Source of the DNA: Chryseolinea serpens
Lineage (GTDB): Bacteria > Bacteroidota > Bacteroidia > Cytophagales > Cyclobacteriaceae
Direction: 5' to 3'
DNA length: 64,000 nucleotides
Assembly: GCF_900129725.1 (NCBI RefSeq)
Contig: NZ_FQWQ01000003.1
Span: 654,686-718,685, forward strand
Positions 28,041 through 35,993 of the stretch are shown in pieces; within the stretch, counting starts at the first letter, position 1; each line of letters starts with the position of its first letter. Below the pieces are notes generated by a model. That model saw only the letters and a list, made by a program, of their open reading frames with translations. It had not been told where the DNA came from and did no database searches. A program made the position numbers and the translations under genes.

Positions 28041-28375
28041 GAACAGGTTATAGTAAACAACAAAATGGCCAATAACGATCGGGTCGGATAGCGTTGCTAA
28101 CATCGTTGGTTCCTTTGCGAGGTAAAGATAGCAGAACGAACCGGTGTGTCAGCAATACTCGTCGCCGGTGTAAGATTTGCATGCGAATTCATAAAATCAC
28201 GGGTGGCATGGACGCGGAATGAAGGAATTTTTCAAATGAAGTACTTCCCTGGCAGCATTGCGCCACATCCGAGAGATTGTAGTGTTTTGTTCTTAAAATT
28301 TAAAACCAGCGTTGAAAGACTTCGCGGGTATTTGAAGATCTCATGAAAAGCAACGATGGCTATACGAAAAACAGG
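28041..28375. other. Intergenic region without a recognised gene
   Basis: 335 bases between murA and the barrel gene. I see no convincing promoter, hairpin or coding signal; a 66-codon open stretch on the plus strand (28146-28346) lacks a family-like composition. It probably holds the 3' end signals of murA and the barrel promoter; TATCTTTA (minus strand, about 28120-28130) is one mismatch from the -7 consensus. Confidence 0.4.
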
Positions 28376-29683
28376 TTAGGCAATTCTCTCGATATCGGCT
28401 CCCAACGCTTTCAAACGCTGGTCGATATTTTGATAGCCGCGGTCGATTTGGTCGATGTTGGAAATTTCACTGGTGCCGCTGGCCGACAGTGCGGCAATCA
28501 ACAACGCCACCCCTGCGCGTATGTCGGGGGATGACATCTTGATGCCTTTCAGTTGTTGCTTGCGGTCCAGGCCGATCACGTTGGCGCGGTGTGGGTCGCA
28601 AAGTATGATCTGTGCGCCCATGTCGATCAATTTGTCGACAAAGAAGAGGCGGCTTTCAAACATTTTCTGGTGGATCAGCACACTGCCTTTGGCCTGCGTG
28701 GCAACGACCAGCACAATGCTGATCAGGTCGGGTGTGAAGCCTGGCCAGGGAGCGTCCGATACGGTGAGGATGGAGCCGTCGATGAACGTTTCCAGTTCAT
28801 AGCGCTCCTGTGAGGGAATGTAGATATCGTCGCCGCGGAATTCCATTTTGATGCCGAGGCGTTTGAAGATCTCGGGGATGATGCCCAGCATGTCGATGCG
28901 GCAATTCTTGATGGTGATCTCCGACTGCGTCATGGCGGCTAAACCGATAAAGCTGCCGATCTCGATCATGTCGGGCAACAACGTGTGATCGGTTCCTCCA
29001 AGTTTTGCCACGCCTTCGATGGTGAGCAGGTTGGAGCCGATGCCGCTGATCTTGGCACCCATGCGGTTGAGCATGAGGCAAAGCTGTTGCAGGTAGGGCT
29101 CGCAAGCCGCGTAATAGATGGTGGTGGTTCCTTTGGCCAGCACGGCGGCCATCACGATGTTGGCAGTGCCGGTCACGGAGGCTTCGTCCAGCAGCATATA
29201 GCATCCTTTCAATTCCGAGGCATCGATATGAAAGAGGTGCTCTTCCGAATCGAAGTTGAATTTGGCGCCCAGTTTCTGGAAGCCGAGGAAGTGCGTATCC
29301 AGACGACGTCTTCCGATCTTGTCGCCGCCGGGCTTGGGCATGGTGGCCTTACCAAAGCGGGCGAGGATGGGACCCAGCAGCATGACCGATCCGCGAAGGG
29401 CGGCGGCTTTCTTGCGGTAGGTGTCTGTCTCCAGGAAATTGATGTCCACGTTCGACGCGGTGAAGCGATACGATTCCGGTCCCAGTTTCTCCACTTTACT
29501 TCCCAGGTCGCCGATGAGTTCGATCAGCTTGTTCACGTCCACGATGTTGGGCACGTTGTGGATGGTGATGGGCTCGGCCGACAGCAGGGTGGCACTGAGG
29601 ATTTGAAGCGCTTCATTTTTTGCGCCTTGCGGAATGATTTCGCCTTTCAGCTTTTTTCCTCCTTTGATCTTGAAGATGCTCAT
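28376..29683 (-). CDS. murA: UDP-N-acetylglucosamine 1-carboxyvinyltransferase, Asp-type active site
   Basis: MurA adds enolpyruvate from PEP to UDP-GlcNAc, the first committed step of peptidoglycan synthesis. The 435-residue protein starts with the family N-terminus FKIKGGKKLKGEIIPQGAKNEAL with the catalytic Lys-Asn. RGSVMLLGPILARFGKA and VSDAPWPGFTPDL are conserved. The active-site loop reads PKPGGDKIGRRRLDTH: the usual Cys115, which fosfomycin alkylates, is Asp121 here. The ATG at 29683 gives the expected start, and an extra 20 upstream codons are not needed. A strong terminator stands between the preceding DUF4290 gene and this one, so murA needs read-through or a promoter hidden in 40 bases. 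Confidence 0.96.
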   Translation of the reverse strand: MSIFKIKGGKKLKGEIIPQGAKNEALQILSATLLSAEPITIHNVPNIVDVNKLIELIGDLGSKVEKLGPESYRFTASNVDINFLETDTYRKKAAALRGSVMLLGPILARFGKATMPKPGGDKIGRRRLDTHFLGFQKLGAKFNFDSEEHLFHIDASELKGCYMLLDEASVTGTANIVMAAVLAKGTTTIYYAACEPYLQQLCLMLNRMGAKISGIGSNLLTIEGVAKLGGTDHTLLPDMIEIGSFIGLAAMTQSEITIKNCRIDMLGIIPEIFKRLGIKMEFRGDDIYIPSQERYELETFIDGSILTVSDAPWPGFTPDLISIVLVVATQAKGSVLIHQKMFESRLFFVDKLIDMGAQIILCDPHRANVIGLDRKQQLKGIKMSSPDIRAGVALLIAALSASGTSEISNIDQIDRGYQNIDQRLKALGADIERIA

Positions 29684-29724
29684 GGGGTGACTTAAAAAAT
29701 TAGTACTGGGTATCGTACCGGCAG

Positions 29725-29758
29725 AAAAAAAATAGGCGCACACCGAATGGTCTGCGCC
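29725..29758 (-). terminator. Terminator between the DUF4290 gene and murA
   Basis: Stem GGCGCACACC (29735-29744) with GGTCTGCGCC (29749-29758), one mismatch, followed on the minus strand by TATTTTTTTT. It lies 9 bases after the DUF4290 stop. Confidence 0.8.
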
Positions 29759-29767
29759 CGACTGCTA

Positions 29768-30490
29768 TTATTGATCTCTTCTTCTGCGGAAATTGTTGTT
29801 GCCGCCTTTGTTGTTGTTCTTGTTGAAGGGGCGATGGCCACCACCGCCACCACCGGAATGACGGGGTTGCTGATGCGTGCTGTTGCCTTGTCCCTGTCCT
29901 TGTTGGGGACGCACTTTCTTGCGTTCCTTGTAAAGCTTCTCGAACAGGTTTTCGTCGCGCACTTTTTCGATGGTCATGTTCAATGCGCCACCCGACATGG
30001 CCTGGATATCGCGGAGGATCACCGAGTCGTCCAGGGTTTCTTTGTTCCAGTTGCCATAGAACGTTTTCATGAGCTTGCCCAGGTAGATGATGGACTCTTC
30101 GCGCTCTTGCGGATCGTCCTTCTTCAACGCTTCTTTCACCAGCTTCTCGATGTTCTTGCCATAGTGACGGAAGCGGACATCGTTTTTGGGATATTCCATC
30201 CGCATGGGTTTCTTGAACAGGATCTCGCGTTCGGGAACCGGATAGGGATTGTTGACGCTCAGGTCAAAGTCGGCGATGATGTATAGATCATCCCACAGCC
30301 GCTGGGGGTTGTCGGGTTGTTCTTTGATGCTGGGGGTAAGTTGTTTGATGAGCTCGATCAGGGTATAGGCGAGCTCGGTGCGCTTTTCGATGCTGGGAAG
30401 GCTTCTGATGTATTCTACCAGCTTTTGGACGTTGCGACCGTATTCTTTCAGAATAATATGCGGGCGCGATGAATTGTATTCTCCGATCAT
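29768..30490 (-). CDS. DUF4290 protein with Gly/Asn/Arg-rich tail
   Basis: A 240-residue cytoplasmic protein. Residues 1-190 match the pattern of DUF4290, a Bacteroidota family of unknown function: EYNSSRPHIILKEYGRN at the start, LWDDLYIIADFDL in the middle and RDIQAMSGGALNMTIEKVRD near the end of the domain. The last 45 residues are low-complexity: PQQGQGQGNSTHQQ, GGGGGG, NKNNNKGGNNN and RRRR. Such tails resemble RGG-type RNA-binding segments. The gene sits directly upstream of murA in the same direction, as in many relatives, which hints at an envelope or RNA role but proves neither. Confidence 0.88.
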   Translation of the reverse strand: MIGEYNSSRPHIILKEYGRNVQKLVEYIRSLPSIEKRTELAYTLIELIKQLTPSIKEQPDNPQRLWDDLYIIADFDLSVNNPYPVPEREILFKKPMRMEYPKNDVRFRHYGKNIEKLVKEALKKDDPQEREESIIYLGKLMKTFYGNWNKETLDDSVILRDIQAMSGGALNMTIEKVRDENLFEKLYKERKKVRPQQGQGQGNSTHQQPRHSGGGGGGHRPFNKNNNKGGNNNFRRRRDQ

Positions 30491-30740
30491 GATTGTGTTA
30501 AGCGTAAAATGTGAAAGCGTGACGTTAATGTGACGAAAAAAACGCGTTGGCTTATTAAAAATGGACTTGTAATTCGCGTATTACCTACGATTTGGAACAG
30601 CAAGTATACTGTTTCGGTTCGAAAATCGAAAATCTGGCAGCCGCGAAATCGTCTAAACCGGATGAAATTGAAGTTTTTCTTCTGGAAGGGAAAGGATTGG
30701 GGTGATTTTTCCCCGCGGCATCAGCCTAACCAGGCCGGGA

Positions 30741-31892
30741 TCAGTCTATACCTCCGCTAGGTGTGTACTCAAAGAAATCCTTCAATAACTGGTCATTGGA
30801 GGTCTGGCTGCCGGCGCCTACATATCCTTTGTTGCCCAAGCCGAAAAACAGCGGCGAATACCGTTGATTGCCCAGCAAGGTTGCCTTCCGTGTCCAGCCA
30901 TTGTTGCCGGCGTTGAACTCCCAAAGCCCTTTGCCTTCGGTGTAGTCGGCCGCATACACATGGTCACTCGTGGCAAACATCAGAAATGTTTGGGCGGAGA
31001 CACTTGCTTTTTTGGTCCATTGCTTGGTGATGGGATCGAATTCCCAAAGGTTGGAGCCGTTGCCGAGATAACCCTTGGTGCTGGTGGCCAGGCCGTAAAT
31101 TTCCTGGGAGAAATCGAGCTCACCGGCGAATACGCCCTGGGTTGTCCAGCTGTCGTTTGTGATATTGTATTTCCAGACGTTGTTATCGGAAAGCACGACA
31201 TAGCCATCGTCGCCAATGTTGAAGGCCACCACGGGGTATTTGTCGCCATTGTCAACCGTATAGGGACTTTTCTTTATCGACCATGAATCGGTAGCCACGT
31301 CGTAGGCATGCAGGTCGCCGCCATAGGGTTCCAGCACGAAGCCTTTCCCGGCGTTCGATCCCCAACTGGCAAAGGAGCTGGGGAAAAACTCTTTATCGTA
31401 AATGATTTTGGGTGTCCAGCTATTGCTGGTCGGGTCAAATTGGAACAACGCGGCATCCTGGAGGGCGCCGCCGACGCTAACCTGGCCGAGCATGACAAAG
31501 GCCTTGCCCTGGGTGGTGAAGATGGCGGCATTGTCGCCTTCTCCGAATTGTGGAAGTGCTGCGCGCGAAGCCCAGGTTCCACAGGTCACGGTAAAATCCG
31601 TGGCGCTGATCACCTGGCGTCCCTGGCTTTTAATGGAAATCTTTCCCGAGGTGCTGTTGATGGGTACAGTTACCACCAGTTCGGTGGCCGTGGCCGACGT
31701 CACGGTGGCGGGTGTGCCGTTAAAGCTCACTTCGTTGTCCAGTAGGCTGGTGCTGAAATTCGAACCGGCGATCGTGACCGTCTGCTCGAAGTCGGCGACG
31801 TTCGGGGTGATCGTAAGGATAGAAGGTGACTTTTCTTCGTCGGAACAGGAGATCAGGAAACAACCGAAAAGGAAGAAGGCAGCTTTTTTCAT
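30741..31892 (-). CDS. Surface-type lipoprotein with IPT/TIG and Kelch-like repeats
   Basis: A 383-residue lipoprotein. The signal MKKAAFFLFGCFLISC ends in a lipobox, and the Cys is followed by SDEEK, an acidic +2..+4 pattern like the lipoprotein export signal for surface display in Bacteroidota. Residues about 25-100 are an IPT/TIG domain (ILTITPNVADFEQTVTIAGS). Residues 105-380 hold Kelch-like blades with repeated W..K and G.GY motifs (NSWTPKI, DSWSIKK, DSWTTQG, KQWTKKA, NGWTRKA). This architecture is typical of propeller proteins that bind glycans or partners. A short hairpin lies in its leader. Confidence 0.85.
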   Translation of the reverse strand: MKKAAFFLFGCFLISCSDEEKSPSILTITPNVADFEQTVTIAGSNFSTSLLDNEVSFNGTPATVTSATATELVVTVPINSTSGKISIKSQGRQVISATDFTVTCGTWASRAALPQFGEGDNAAIFTTQGKAFVMLGQVSVGGALQDAALFQFDPTSNSWTPKIIYDKEFFPSSFASWGSNAGKGFVLEPYGGDLHAYDVATDSWSIKKSPYTVDNGDKYPVVAFNIGDDGYVVLSDNNVWKYNITNDSWTTQGVFAGELDFSQEIYGLATSTKGYLGNGSNLWEFDPITKQWTKKASVSAQTFLMFATSDHVYAADYTEGKGLWEFNAGNNGWTRKATLLGNQRYSPLFFGLGNKGYVGAGSQTSNDQLLKDFFEYTPSGGID

Positions 31893-31911
31893 TGAGAGTC
31901 AAGAGGGTTTT

Positions 31912-31931
31912 GCCTGCCACGGTTGGCAGGC
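31912..31931 (-). other. Stem-loop in the leader of the IPT/Kelch lipoprotein gene
   Basis: A perfect 8-bp stem GCCTGCCA/TGGCAGGC with a 4-base loop, 20 bases before the ATG. No T-run follows on the minus strand (next bases AAAACCC), so it is more likely a leader structure or protein site than a terminator. Confidence 0.5.
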
Positions 31932-31999
31932 TATAAAAGTACATTACACCTCTTGAGCGTTGCTGTAAAAAATGATGCGAAAAAGTTTTATGTAAGATT

Positions 32000-34258
32000 T
32001 TACTCTACAATTCGAAGTTTCGCGAAACTAAGCAAGAGCGTCTTCTCTCCGGCGGACCCAAAGTTGATGCGCGCTTTTCGGTCGGCGCCACTCATGTCCA
32101 TCTGCAATACGGTGCCAAACCCAAACTTGGGATGCTCGACTTTCATGCCTTCTTTGAGAGCAGCTGTGTCGCTGGGAGCGAAGTCGGCCGGTGGTTTATA
32201 GCCCGAGGGTGGCTTGCTCACGGGGGTGGAGGCAATGGTTTTCTTTATGCCGTTCACCAGGGTTTTGGCATACTGACTGGTGGGCGGCGCAGACTCGAGG
32301 CCACCGAACTTGCTGCTTACCTTGATGTAGGATTGATCCACGTCGTCAAGAAAACGACTCGGTTCACAGTTCTTTAGTCGTCCGAAGCGATAGCGGGTGA
32401 GGGCGTAAGACAGGAACAGTCGCTTCTCGGCACGGGTGATGGCCACATAAAACAGGCGGCGTTCTTCCTCCAACTCGGCGCGGCTGCTCAGCATCATTTG
32501 GGAAGGGAAGAGGTCTTCTTCCAGGCCCACGATGTAGACGTACCGGAACTCCAGGCCCTTGGCCATGTGGATGGTCATGAGCGTTACTTTGTCGGGATCC
32601 TTGTCCTTGTCCTCGTCCTGGCCCGTGACCAGCGACACCTCCTGGAGGAAGGAGCCGAGGCTTTTCTCCTGGCGTTCGGGGTCGTCTACAAATTCCTTGA
32701 TGGCGTTCAGCAATTCCTGGACGTTTTCGTAGCGGCTCAGGCCTTCCACGGTCTTGTCCTCATAAAGTTCGCGGAGCAGTCCCGAACCCTTGGCGATCTC
32801 GAAGGCGGCGTCATAGGCATCTTTTCGCTCGATCTCCAGGGTGAACCGTTTGATCATGGCCACAAAATCCTCGATGGGGGCTGCCGACCGGCCACCCACA
32901 AAGTGCCCGGCATTCTGCAATACATCCCAGATGGTCATGCTGTGGTCGTTGGCGGCCACCACGATCTTATCTACCGTGGAATCGCCAATGCCCCGCTTGG
33001 GCAAATTGATGATCCGGCGGAAGGAGGCTTCGTCCTGCTGGTTCATGACGTAGCGCATATAGGCCAGCAGGTCCTTGATCTCCTTGCGTTGATAGAACGA
33101 GAGGCCCCCCACCACTTTATACTTGATGTTCATACGGCGCAGGGCCTCTTCAATGGCCCGCGACTGGCTGTTAGTGCGGTAGAGAATGGCAAAGTCGCTG
33201 AACTTGAGCTGGTGCTGCATGCGCTCCTGGAAAATGGAACCGGCCACCAGCCGGCCCTCTTCGTTGTCGGATACGGCCTTGATCAGTTCGATGAGCGGTC
33301 CCTGTTCGTTGGCTGTCCATACGTTCTTGGGAAGTTGCGCCCGGTTCTTTTTGATGACCGAGTTTGCCGCTTCCACGATGTTTTGGGTGGAGCGGTAGTT
33401 CTGCTCCAGCTTGATCACCTTCAAATCGGGGTAGTCGCGTTCGAAGTTCAGGATGTTGGTGATGTCCGCGCCGCGGAAAGCGTAGATACTTTGGGCGTCG
33501 TCGCCCACCACGCAGATGTTTTGGCGCACGGCGGCCAGTTTACGGATGATGTAGTATTGACACAGGTTGGTGTCCTGGAACTCGTCCACCAGGATGTAGT
33601 GAATCCGTTGTTGGTATTTGTTGAGCACTTCCAGGTGCTCCTTGAAAAGCTTGTCGGTGTTGAACAGCAGGTCGTCGAAGTCCATGGAGCCGGCGCGGAA
33701 GGTGCGCAGGGCATAGGCTTTGTAGATCTTGCCGATCTCGGGACGCAGGTTGGCGGCGTCGTCGCCCATGAGTTCGGCGTTTTGCAGGTAGTCCTCCCAG
33801 CCGATGAGGCTGTTCTTGGCGGCGGAGATGCGGTTGTAGACGGTGCTGGCCTTGTAGGCCGTGTCGTCCAGTCCCATTTCCTTCACGATGTTCTTGATGA
33901 GGGTTTTGGAATCGTCGGTATCGTAGATGGTGAAATTGTTGGGGTAACCCAGGTGATGGGCTTCGGCGCGGAGGATGCGGGCGAACACGGAGTGGAAGGT
34001 TCCCATCCACAGGTTGCGGGCATCGTGGCCCACCACTTTTTCGATGCGCTCGCGCATTTCGCGTGAAGCCTTGTTGGTGAAGGTGAGGGACATGATGTTG
34101 AACGCGTCCACCCCCTTGTTCATCAGTTGGGCGATGCGGTAGGTGAGCACGCGGGTTTTGCCCGAGCCGGCGCCGGCGATGAGCATGCAAGGTCCTTCGG
34201 TATTGACAACCCCTTCGCGTTGGGGCTCATTTAAACTATCGAGATAATCCGTCGTCAT
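32000..34258 (-). CDS. pcrA: ATP-dependent DNA helicase PcrA/UvrD
   Basis: A 752-residue superfamily 1A helicase for repair and removal of bound proteins from DNA. Motifs in order: Q motif LNEPQREGV, Walker A LIAGAGSGKTRV, Ia SLTFTNKAS, II VDEFQDTN, III GDDAQSIYAFRGAD, IV LEQNYRST, V TIHMAKGLEF and VI LFYVAITRAEKRL. The C-terminus ends with a Tudor-like segment (GMKVEHPKFGFGTVLQM) that in PcrA contacts RNA polymerase. ATG at 34258 is directly before the Q motif. It is divergent from the TcmP-like gene, with 146 bases between them. Confidence 0.97.
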   Translation of the reverse strand: MTTDYLDSLNEPQREGVVNTEGPCMLIAGAGSGKTRVLTYRIAQLMNKGVDAFNIMSLTFTNKASREMRERIEKVVGHDARNLWMGTFHSVFARILRAEAHHLGYPNNFTIYDTDDSKTLIKNIVKEMGLDDTAYKASTVYNRISAAKNSLIGWEDYLQNAELMGDDAANLRPEIGKIYKAYALRTFRAGSMDFDDLLFNTDKLFKEHLEVLNKYQQRIHYILVDEFQDTNLCQYYIIRKLAAVRQNICVVGDDAQSIYAFRGADITNILNFERDYPDLKVIKLEQNYRSTQNIVEAANSVIKKNRAQLPKNVWTANEQGPLIELIKAVSDNEEGRLVAGSIFQERMQHQLKFSDFAILYRTNSQSRAIEEALRRMNIKYKVVGGLSFYQRKEIKDLLAYMRYVMNQQDEASFRRIINLPKRGIGDSTVDKIVVAANDHSMTIWDVLQNAGHFVGGRSAAPIEDFVAMIKRFTLEIERKDAYDAAFEIAKGSGLLRELYEDKTVEGLSRYENVQELLNAIKEFVDDPERQEKSLGSFLQEVSLVTGQDEDKDKDPDKVTLMTIHMAKGLEFRYVYIVGLEEDLFPSQMMLSSRAELEEERRLFYVAITRAEKRLFLSYALTRYRFGRLKNCEPSRFLDDVDQSYIKVSSKFGGLESAPPTSQYAKTLVNGIKKTIASTPVSKPPSGYKPPADFAPSDTAALKEGMKVEHPKFGFGTVLQMDMSGADRKARINFGSAGEKTLLLSFAKLRIVE

Positions 34259-34344
34259 ATTGGGTGCAAGTTAGAGTAGAGATTTGGGAATGCCCGGTAT
34301 GCCGTGTTTTTTTCTCACGGTTTTTCAGATACTTCCCGCCGGCC

Positions 34345-34375
34345 TTTCACAGACCGCTTTGTCTCTTTATTTTTG
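34345..34375 (+). promoter_or_regulatory. Promoter of the TcmP-like gene
   Basis: TTTC (34345-34348), a 19-base spacer and a perfect TATTTTTG (34368-34375). The predicted start near 34382 lies 23 bases before the TTG chosen as the start codon, which supports that choice. Confidence 0.6.
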
Positions 34376-34404
34376 ATAACGAAAAACGCTAAACATAAAA
34401 CTTT

Positions 34405-35253
34405 TTGAACGTAAAAACGCCCGTCGTTCCGCTGAATTTTCAAGCCGATGGATTGAGCATCACCGCCGCCGAACCCTGGTTTAAAGTAAAGGTTCAACTT
34501 GTTCAACGTTACCTTCAGGCCTTCATCATGAACGCCGCGGCCAAGGCCGATGAAATTATTTTTGTCGATGCATTTTCCGGTAGCGGTCTGTATTCGACAG
34601 GTCACCAAAAAGCGATCTTTCCCAGCGTTGCACTCGCAACACTGGCCGGCGATCTTCCCATCCATCGGTGGATATTTTGTGAGCGCGACCCGGAACAGGC
34701 CTATGCCCTGCAGGCGCGCGTAAAGAAATATGGGCCTGAAAAAAACGTCTCGGTTTTTACGGACGCGCTGCCGGAGCTGACCGACCGCTTCAGAACTACG
34801 CTACCAACACCAAAACGAGGTCATAAAGTTGCAGTCCTCTGCCTGGTCGACCCGTTTTCGCTGGATATGCCCTTAGGCCTCATGGAGAAGTGGTCCGAGT
34901 TGGGCTTTAGCTTTGTGGTGCCGTTCACCTTTGTCCTCAACGACCGGCTCACCTACCAGCACTACACCGAAGACCACCCCGACACGTTGCGGAAATATAT
35001 CGGCGGCACGGGGTTCGGCAGCCTGTCGAAAGTGACCAGCAACATCCAGTTCTACAAACATTTGGTGCGACTCTATCAAAACAACATGCTGGTGATGGGC
35101 ATGAACACGGCGTTGTCGGTGCACAAACTGGAGTCACATCTCATCAACCTGCCCGTCTTCTACATGGGATTTTTCACCCGGCAATTCTCCGCCCAAGCCA
35201 TCCAGCGCGATGTGAATGTGAGCGACCATTTGCAGTTTGACCTATTTGGTTGA
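34405..35253 (+). CDS. Three-Cys-motif partner protein (TcmP)-like
   Basis: A 282-residue protein. Its N-terminal third, WFKVKVQLVQRYLQAFIM followed by IIFVDAFSGSGLYSTGHQ, and the strand IHRWIFCERDPEQA have the methyltransferase-like pattern of the TcmP family (TIGR04474), whose function is unknown. The three-Cys-motif protein that gives the family its name is not adjacent. The frame is closed upstream (TAA at 34396-34398) and the first possible start is the TTG at 34405. Later ATGs would remove the conserved WFKVK helix. Composition is like the neighbourhood. Family assignment is moderate; an unrelated Rossmann-fold enzyme remains possible. Confidence 0.65.
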   Translation: MNVKTPVVPLNFQADGLSITAAEPWFKVKVQLVQRYLQAFIMNAAAKADEIIFVDAFSGSGLYSTGHQKAIFPSVALATLAGDLPIHRWIFCERDPEQAYALQARVKKYGPEKNVSVFTDALPELTDRFRTTLPTPKRGHKVAVLCLVDPFSLDMPLGLMEKWSELGFSFVVPFTFVLNDRLTYQHYTEDHPDTLRKYIGGTGFGSLSKVTSNIQFYKHLVRLYQNNMLVMGMNTALSVHKLESHLINLPVFYMGFFTRQFSAQAIQRDVNVSDHLQFDLFG

Positions 35254-35336
35254 GGAGAGGGTATTGCCATGAAGGCCAAGGGGATGTCTTGAAAAAATGA
35301 TGAACATACGCGGCATTGTCCGTACCTTTACGAATT

Positions 35337-35930
35337 ATGATGAAAATTGGAGAAATTTTGGTCTCAGACGACATCCGCGACAAGGAGTTTGTCTGCAACC
35401 TGGAGAAGTGCAAAGGTGCCTGCTGCGTAGAGGGCGATTTTGGAGCCCCCCTGTCGAAAGAGGAGATCCCCATTCTCGATGAAATTTATCCCAAGATCAA
35501 AAAGTACCTGTCGCCGGAAGGCATCAAGGAAATAGAAAAACACGGCACCCACGTGGTCGATGACGAAGGTGAACTTTGCACGCCTGTGATTGCCGGCCGC
35601 GAATGCGTGTATGCGATCTATGACAAAAAAGGAATTCTAAAGTGCGGCATCGAAGAGGCCTATAATGATGGTGTCGTCGATTGGAAAAAACCGATCTCCT
35701 GTCATCTTTATCCCATCCGCGTAACGCAAAAGAAAAATTTCGAAGCGCTCAACTATCATAAATGGCACATCTGCTCGCCGGCCTGTGCGCTGGGAAAAGA
35801 ATTGCAGGTGCCGGTCTATAAGTTTCTGAAGGGACCCTTGGTCCGTAAATACGGGGAGGCGTGGTACAAGGAATTGGAAGACACCATCGAGCAGCATCCT
35901 AAACCTGCACCGAAGAAGCCAAAAAGCTGA
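35337..35930 (+). CDS. Cysteine-rich DUF3109 protein
   Basis: A 197-residue protein of DUF3109, common in Bacteroidota and Bacillota. It contains ten cysteines in a fixed pattern: [11 protein letters not shown] near the N-terminus, then single Cys in [28 protein letters not shown] and CSPACALG. This suggests a bound metal or iron-sulfur cluster, as in the related YkgJ/Fli zinc-or-iron chelating family. It ends in a Pro/Lys tail. The ATG at 35337 (or 35340, two Met in a row) is preferred over an upstream TTG. It follows the TcmP-like gene by 83 bases. Confidence 0.88.
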   Translation: MMKIGEILVSDDIRDKEFVCNLEKCKGACCVEGDFGAPLSKEEIPILDEIYPKIKKYLSPEGIKEIEKHGTHVVDDEGELCTPVIAGRECVYAIYDKKGILKCGIEEAYNDGVVDWKKPISCHLYPIRVTQKKNFEALNYHKWHICSPACALGKELQVPVYKFLKGPLVRKYGEAWYKELEDTIEQHPKPAPKKPKS

Positions 35931-35993
35931 ACTGAAGTTTCAAAAATAGTTGAACCAGGTTGAGAATTGTTCTCGGGGAAACGTCGCGTTTCC

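Noticed and set aside
28146-28346. A 66-codon open frame in the murA-barrel gap
   Set aside because: No promoter, no family pattern and no coding bias; most likely chance.
30530-30760. A 76-codon open frame between the DUF4290 and Kelch lipoprotein genes
   Set aside because: It runs into the Kelch gene on the other strand and its composition (Trp, Arg, Lys mix) is unlike the local genes. The 250-base gap shows no clear feature.
32498-34066. A 522-codon open frame on the plus strand opposite pcrA
   Set aside because: It lies wholly within a helicase with all motifs present; its composition (Gly, Val, His, Leu) is that of a complement frame.
34405-35930. DUF3109 as the three-Cys partner of the TcmP-like protein
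   Set aside because: The cysteine pattern is that of DUF3109, widespread without TcmP, and the genes are 83 bases apart without overlap.
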